Shown here: positions 60,850 to 64,000 of the stretch, piece after piece | Numbering within the stretch: position 1 is the stretch's first letter | Layout of the letters: each line of letters opens with the position of its first letter | Assembly: GCA_020436085.1 (NCBI GenBank) | Contig: JAGQYM010000020.1 | Location: 1-64,000 of the forward strand | Source: Cyclobacteriaceae bacterium | Lineage (GTDB): Bacteria > Bacteroidota > Bacteroidia > Cytophagales > Cyclobacteriaceae | DNA length: 64,000 nt | Direction: 5' to 3' | The notes under the pieces: generated by a model | The model's database searches: none | The model's input: only the letters and a program-made list of their open reading frames with translations | What the model was told of the DNA's origin: nothing | Translations under genes and position numbers: made by a program

Positions 60850-61686
60850 ATGAAATGGATCACCCGTGAGAAACCAAAAATTGATCGAATCGCATGTCCA
60901 TGGTTGATCAAGAGATTTATTGATATGGACGCAGAATTTTATTTCGTTCCCTACGATAAGGTCATCTCTCAATCTAAGAAACTTGAGGCGATACCATTTG
61001 ATATTATCGGTGTAGAATACTCACACCATGGTGATGAATGTACGTTTGATTATTTCTTAAAGAAGCACCTGCTTCAAGATCCCGCTTTGAAAATATTGGC
61101 TACTATCGTGCGGGCAGCTGACACTGACCGCCATGATCTGGCGACTCAGGCATCTGGACTGTGGGCTATCTCCGCTGGATTGGCCTACAACATCAAGGAT
61201 GATCATGAGTTACTTCGGCAAGGGATGATCATCTATGACGGGCTCTATAGTTGGTCGCGATATCTTCAAAAGGAAAGGCATACTCAAAATCCAATTGAAG
61301 GAATGTTTCTGGATGTTTATAAAAAGTTTCTTAAAAGGAGAAAAGGTAAGGAGCCCTCCTGGGCAAAGGAACTGCGTGAAATTATACAAGACCAAATCGA
61401 CACCAACCTCACGCTCAGTTTAGCTGAAGTTTCGAAAACGTTAGATGTACACCCTAGTTACCTGTCGCGCGAATTTTCTAAATACTTTGACGACTTGACG
61501 TTTGGTGACTATATTAGGAAACTTCGGATTGAAAAAGCTATCAAGCTAATGTCGAATCCATCTCATTCGTTATCCGAGATCGCTTACCTTACGGGTTTCT
61601 CCGATCAGAGCCACTTCAACAGAATTTTCAAGAAGATAATGGGAAAGAATCCATCTCATTACAGGAAAACGTTGCTGAAAAAGTAA
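60850..61686 (+). CDS. ChrB domain fused to AraC-type DNA-binding domain
   Basis: A 278-residue protein of unusual build. Residues 1-138 are a ChrB C-terminal (chromate resistance) domain: MKWITREKPKIDRIACPWLI, then GVEYSHHGDECTFDYFL, ATIVRAADTDRHDL and GMIIYDGLYSWS. A linker follows, and residues about 172-275 are an AraC family double helix-turn-helix (LTLSLAEVSKTLDVHPSYLS, ...SLSEIAYLTGFSDQSHFNRI). Classic ChrB carries a different, N-terminal winged helix. The likely role is control of the chrA gene 65 bp downstream. The ATG at 60850 is chosen over TTG at 60829. Confidence 0.88.
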   Translation: MKWITREKPKIDRIACPWLIKRFIDMDAEFYFVPYDKVISQSKKLEAIPFDIIGVEYSHHGDECTFDYFLKKHLLQDPALKILATIVRAADTDRHDLATQASGLWAISAGLAYNIKDDHELLRQGMIIYDGLYSWSRYLQKERHTQNPIEGMFLDVYKKFLKRRKGKEPSWAKELREIIQDQIDTNLTLSLAEVSKTLDVHPSYLSREFSKYFDDLTFGDYIRKLRIEKAIKLMSNPSHSLSEIAYLTGFSDQSHFNRIFKKIMGKNPSHYRKTLLKK

Positions 61687-61751
61687 AGCAGGTTCAAATC
61701 GTAAAATCTATTCTATTAATCCGCAAAGTGAGGTGATAGCTTGGTTGCTTC

Positions 61752-62870
61752 ATGTATTCTTTGTGGCAACTAACTTTCTATTTTCTCAAGCTGGGCACAT
61801 TGGGTTTCGGTGGACCTGTCGCGTTGGTTGAGTATATGCATCGCGATCTGGTGGTTGGGAAAAAATGGATTGCCGAAGAGGACTATCGCGAAGGACTAGC
61901 CCTAGCACAGCTTGCGCCTGGTCCGCTTGCAGCACAGTTGGCGATTTACCTTGGCTTTGTCCATCATGGGATTGTGGGAGCAACGCTCACAGGCGTCACT
62001 TTTTGTTTGCCCTCTTTTCTTATGGTTGTCATTCTGGGGGCAGTCTACGTTGCGTTCGATGGATTGCCTTGGATGCAAGCCGTATTTTATGGCGTTGGCG
62101 CTTCCGTCATCGGAATAATCACACTGAGTAGCTACAAGCTTTCAGTGAAGAACAATTCAAAGGACGTTTGGCTCTGGGTCATCTTTTTTGTGCTTGCAAT
62201 CACCACGTTCATACTCGAAAAGGAGAGCATTATCCTTATCCTAGCCGGAGGGGTTTTGATTTGGGTAGTTCGCAATAAGAAAGTTTCCTCATCCTTTACT
62301 ATTTTGTCTCCATTCCTTGCTCAGATACCCGCGATTGAATTTTCCACACTCACTCAAATTGCCATTTTTTTTGGAACAGCAGGGGCTTTTGTTTTTGGAA
62401 GTGGACTTGCAATCGTTCCATTCCTATATGGAGGTGTAGTGACACAGTACGGCTGGCTCAATGAACAGCAGTTCATTGACGCAGTTGCAGTGGCGATGAT
62501 CACCCCTGGGCCAGTGGTAATTACGGTTGGATTTATCGGATATCTCGTGGCGGGATTTCCCGGAGCCTGTGTAGCAGCGTTAGCAACGTTTCTTCCATGT
62601 TATCTTTTTACAATTATCCCTGCGCCCTATTTCAAAAAGTATGGCAAAAATCCAGGCATAAAAACATTCGTGGATGGTATAACAGCCGCTGCTGTAGGTG
62701 CGATAGCGGGTGCGGTGTTAGTGATGGGGAAGCGAACACTCCTGGATGTTCCATCAATGTTGATCGCCATCGCTACACTGCTTATGCTTATTCGATTTAA
62801 AAAAATAAAAGAGCCGTTAGTTATCCTGATTGCGGCTCTGGTGGGTTTGATTATTAAATTTTTCATATGA
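61752..62870 (+). CDS. chrA: Chromate efflux transporter ChrA
   Basis: A 372-residue inner-membrane protein of the CHR family, which expels chromate. It has two homologous halves: the first with LGTLGFGGPVALVEYMHRDL and LAQLAPGPLAAQLAIYLGF, the second with FVFGSGLAIVPFLYGGVV and AVAMITPGPVVITVGFIGYL. Around ten to twelve helices are predicted. The stop overlaps the next gene by 4 bp, and the ChrB-AraC gene precedes it on the same strand. Confidence 0.93.
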   Translation: MYSLWQLTFYFLKLGTLGFGGPVALVEYMHRDLVVGKKWIAEEDYREGLALAQLAPGPLAAQLAIYLGFVHHGIVGATLTGVTFCLPSFLMVVILGAVYVAFDGLPWMQAVFYGVGASVIGIITLSSYKLSVKNNSKDVWLWVIFFVLAITTFILEKESIILILAGGVLIWVVRNKKVSSSFTILSPFLAQIPAIEFSTLTQIAIFFGTAGAFVFGSGLAIVPFLYGGVVTQYGWLNEQQFIDAVAVAMITPGPVVITVGFIGYLVAGFPGACVAALATFLPCYLFTIIPAPYFKKYGKNPGIKTFVDGITAAAVGAIAGAVLVMGKRTLLDVPSMLIAIATLLMLIRFKKIKEPLVILIAALVGLIIKFFI

Positions 62871-63856
62871 GCACTGACACAATAATTCTTACACGATCAC
62901 AAGTCGCCTCCTTGCTTCACCATGAAGAATGCATTGCAGCAGTTGAAGAAATGTTTCGATTGCATGGTGAAGGAAAGACACAAGAGCCGAGCATACTTGG
63001 TGTGCATGCGGTTACCGGAGGTTTCCATATCAAAGCGGGAGTGATGGATTTGAGTAAATCATACTTCGTGGCGAAAATGAACGCCAACTTTCCAGGAAAC
63101 CCAAAGCAATTTAGCCTGCCCACTATCCAGGGAGTTGTGATTGTTTGCGATGCCGCCAATGGCAGATTGTTGGCGCTCACAGACTCAATCGAAATTACTA
63201 TTCAACGAACAGGAGCGGCAACGGCTGTAGCGGCAAAATATCTTGCAAAAAAATCAAGTGAGAAACTGGCGGTGATCGGCTGTGGTAATCAGGGAAGAGT
63301 GTCGATGGAGATGTTATCATCTATTTTTTCTTTTAAAGAGATTCGGTTATTCGATACGGAGCCTATCAATGCACAAAAATTGCAGACCGAAGCGTCATTA
63401 GTTTTAAAGAATGTTGGAGTTTGTGCCACCGTACAGGAGGCGGTGAAAGAGGCAGATATCATTATTACTTGCACACCATCCAGGAAACCCTTTCTTACTC
63501 GTGACATGGTTTCTCCTGGTGCCTTTATTGCAGCAGTGGGAGCTGACAATGAGGAGAAACAGGAGTTAGACGAAGCGCTGGTCTTCGAATCAAAACTCGT
63601 TGCGGATATTACCGCTCAATGTGCCACTATAGGAGAATTGCATCATGCCCTTGAGAGAGGCCTTGTAACACGCGAACATGTTTATGCCCAGTTGGGAGAA
63701 GTTGTGTCAGGGAGAAAAGAGGGCCGAACCTCGGAGGAGGAAATTATCATTTTTGATAGCACTGGAATGGCATTGCAAGATGTGGCATCTGCAGTCATTG
63801 TATATGAGAAAGCGATAACAAGGAATAACTCCCTTTCGCTGGATTTCATGGCGTAG
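62867..63856 (+). CDS. Ornithine cyclodeaminase/mu-crystallin family protein
   Basis: A 329-residue NAD(P)-binding protein of the OCD/mu-crystallin family, whose members act as ornithine cyclodeaminase, alanine dehydrogenase or ketimine reductase. Visible parts are EECIAAVEEMFRLHGEG, RTGAATAVAAKYLAKKSS and the Rossmann loop VIGCGNQGR, with DIIITCTPSRKPFL and SPGAFIAAVGADN. The specific reaction is unknown. The ATG overlaps the chrA stop, so it is translated with chrA. Confidence 0.88.
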   Translation: MSTDTIILTRSQVASLLHHEECIAAVEEMFRLHGEGKTQEPSILGVHAVTGGFHIKAGVMDLSKSYFVAKMNANFPGNPKQFSLPTIQGVVIVCDAANGRLLALTDSIEITIQRTGAATAVAAKYLAKKSSEKLAVIGCGNQGRVSMEMLSSIFSFKEIRLFDTEPINAQKLQTEASLVLKNVGVCATVQEAVKEADIIITCTPSRKPFLTRDMVSPGAFIAAVGADNEEKQELDEALVFESKLVADITAQCATIGELHHALERGLVTREHVYAQLGEVVSGRKEGRTSEEEIIIFDSTGMALQDVASAVIVYEKAITRNNSLSLDFMA

Positions 63857-63930
63857 ATTTTAATACCCTTGATGTAATTTAGATTGCTGGCGTAGCATGT
63901 CTTTTGCAATTTTCATGAAACCTAAACCTC

Positions 63931-64000
63931 ATGAAAAATTTTGCCGTCCTTTTTTTCTTTTGTTGGTCTGCCTTATTCGCCCAGGTAAAACCACCTGCAG
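63931..64000 (+). CDS. Start of an exported protein, truncated by the window edge
   Basis: Only the first 23 residues are present: MKNFAVLFFFCWSALFAQVK, a signal peptide with a likely cleavage after FAQ. The gene runs off the right edge. It starts 74 bp after the OCD-family gene, on the same strand. No family can be assigned. Confidence 0.6.
   Translation, partial: MKNFAVLFFFCWSALFAQVKPPA

Noticed and set aside
1-64000. tRNA, rRNA, CRISPR arrays and insertion sequences
   Set aside because: Gaps were scanned by eye. No cloverleaf, regular spaced repeat or transposase-like frame was seen.

Overview
This window is chromosomal DNA from a member of the Bacteroidota, most likely of the order Cytophagales. 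The evidence is a set of lineage traits seen together: a dcw cluster ordered murD-ftsW-murG-murC-ftsQ-ftsA-ftsZ, a fused lpxC/fabZ gene, the type IX secretion regulator porX, a protein with a gliding-type (CHU_C) sorting domain, families such as DUF3822 and DUF4296, and promoters with the Bacteroidota TAnnTTTG -7 element. Genus and species cannot be read from the sequence. Most of the window is dense housekeeping DNA. No rRNA, tRNA, CRISPR array, prophage or insertion sequence was found.

Layout. 1-8322: the plus-strand cell-wall and division cluster, ending in an ftsZ with an extended C-terminus. 8323-10041: one hydrolase gene flanked by repeat-rich spacers holding heptad repeats, stacked hairpins and REP-like elements. 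10042-14041: kdsB and an NfeD-type protease on the minus strand, then a LysM protein and a TIGR02757 protein on the plus strand. 14052-19797: pyrE, two Nudix genes, coaD with DUF3822, a DUF1573 protein, DUF423 and a YggS-type PLP protein. 19848-25282: a GH3-type protein, a LysE exporter, a three-gene Bat-like set (DUF58, BatD-like, BatA-like) and a DUF4296 lipoprotein, leading into mutS2 (25289-27652).

27716-33615: a minus-strand lipid A region (lpxD, lpxC/fabZ, lpxA) with an HD hydrolase and an orphan ABC ATPase. 33666-36878: porX-tsaE-ald. 36875-45593: valS, an MFS transporter, an rRNA methyltransferase, then fumarylacetoacetase, a flavin reductase and a dipeptidase. 45644-50313: pdhB, an OmpA/TPR lipoprotein, a small PspC protein, a glycosyltransferase and a YbaB protein. 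50389-55508: a type IX cargo protein, hutH and hisS packed on the minus strand. 55653-60812: small genes, an AraC regulator and a secreted GH3 glycosidase.

60850-63856 is the most accessory-looking part: a chromate-resistance-like set of a ChrB domain fused to an AraC DNA-binding domain, a ChrA transporter, and an ornithine cyclodeaminase-family gene overlapping chrA. The points most worth a second look are the ChrB-AraC fusion, a roughly 120-residue AT-rich expansion inside HisS, and two dyad-symmetric 7-bp repeat arrays that flank ftsA-ftsZ.
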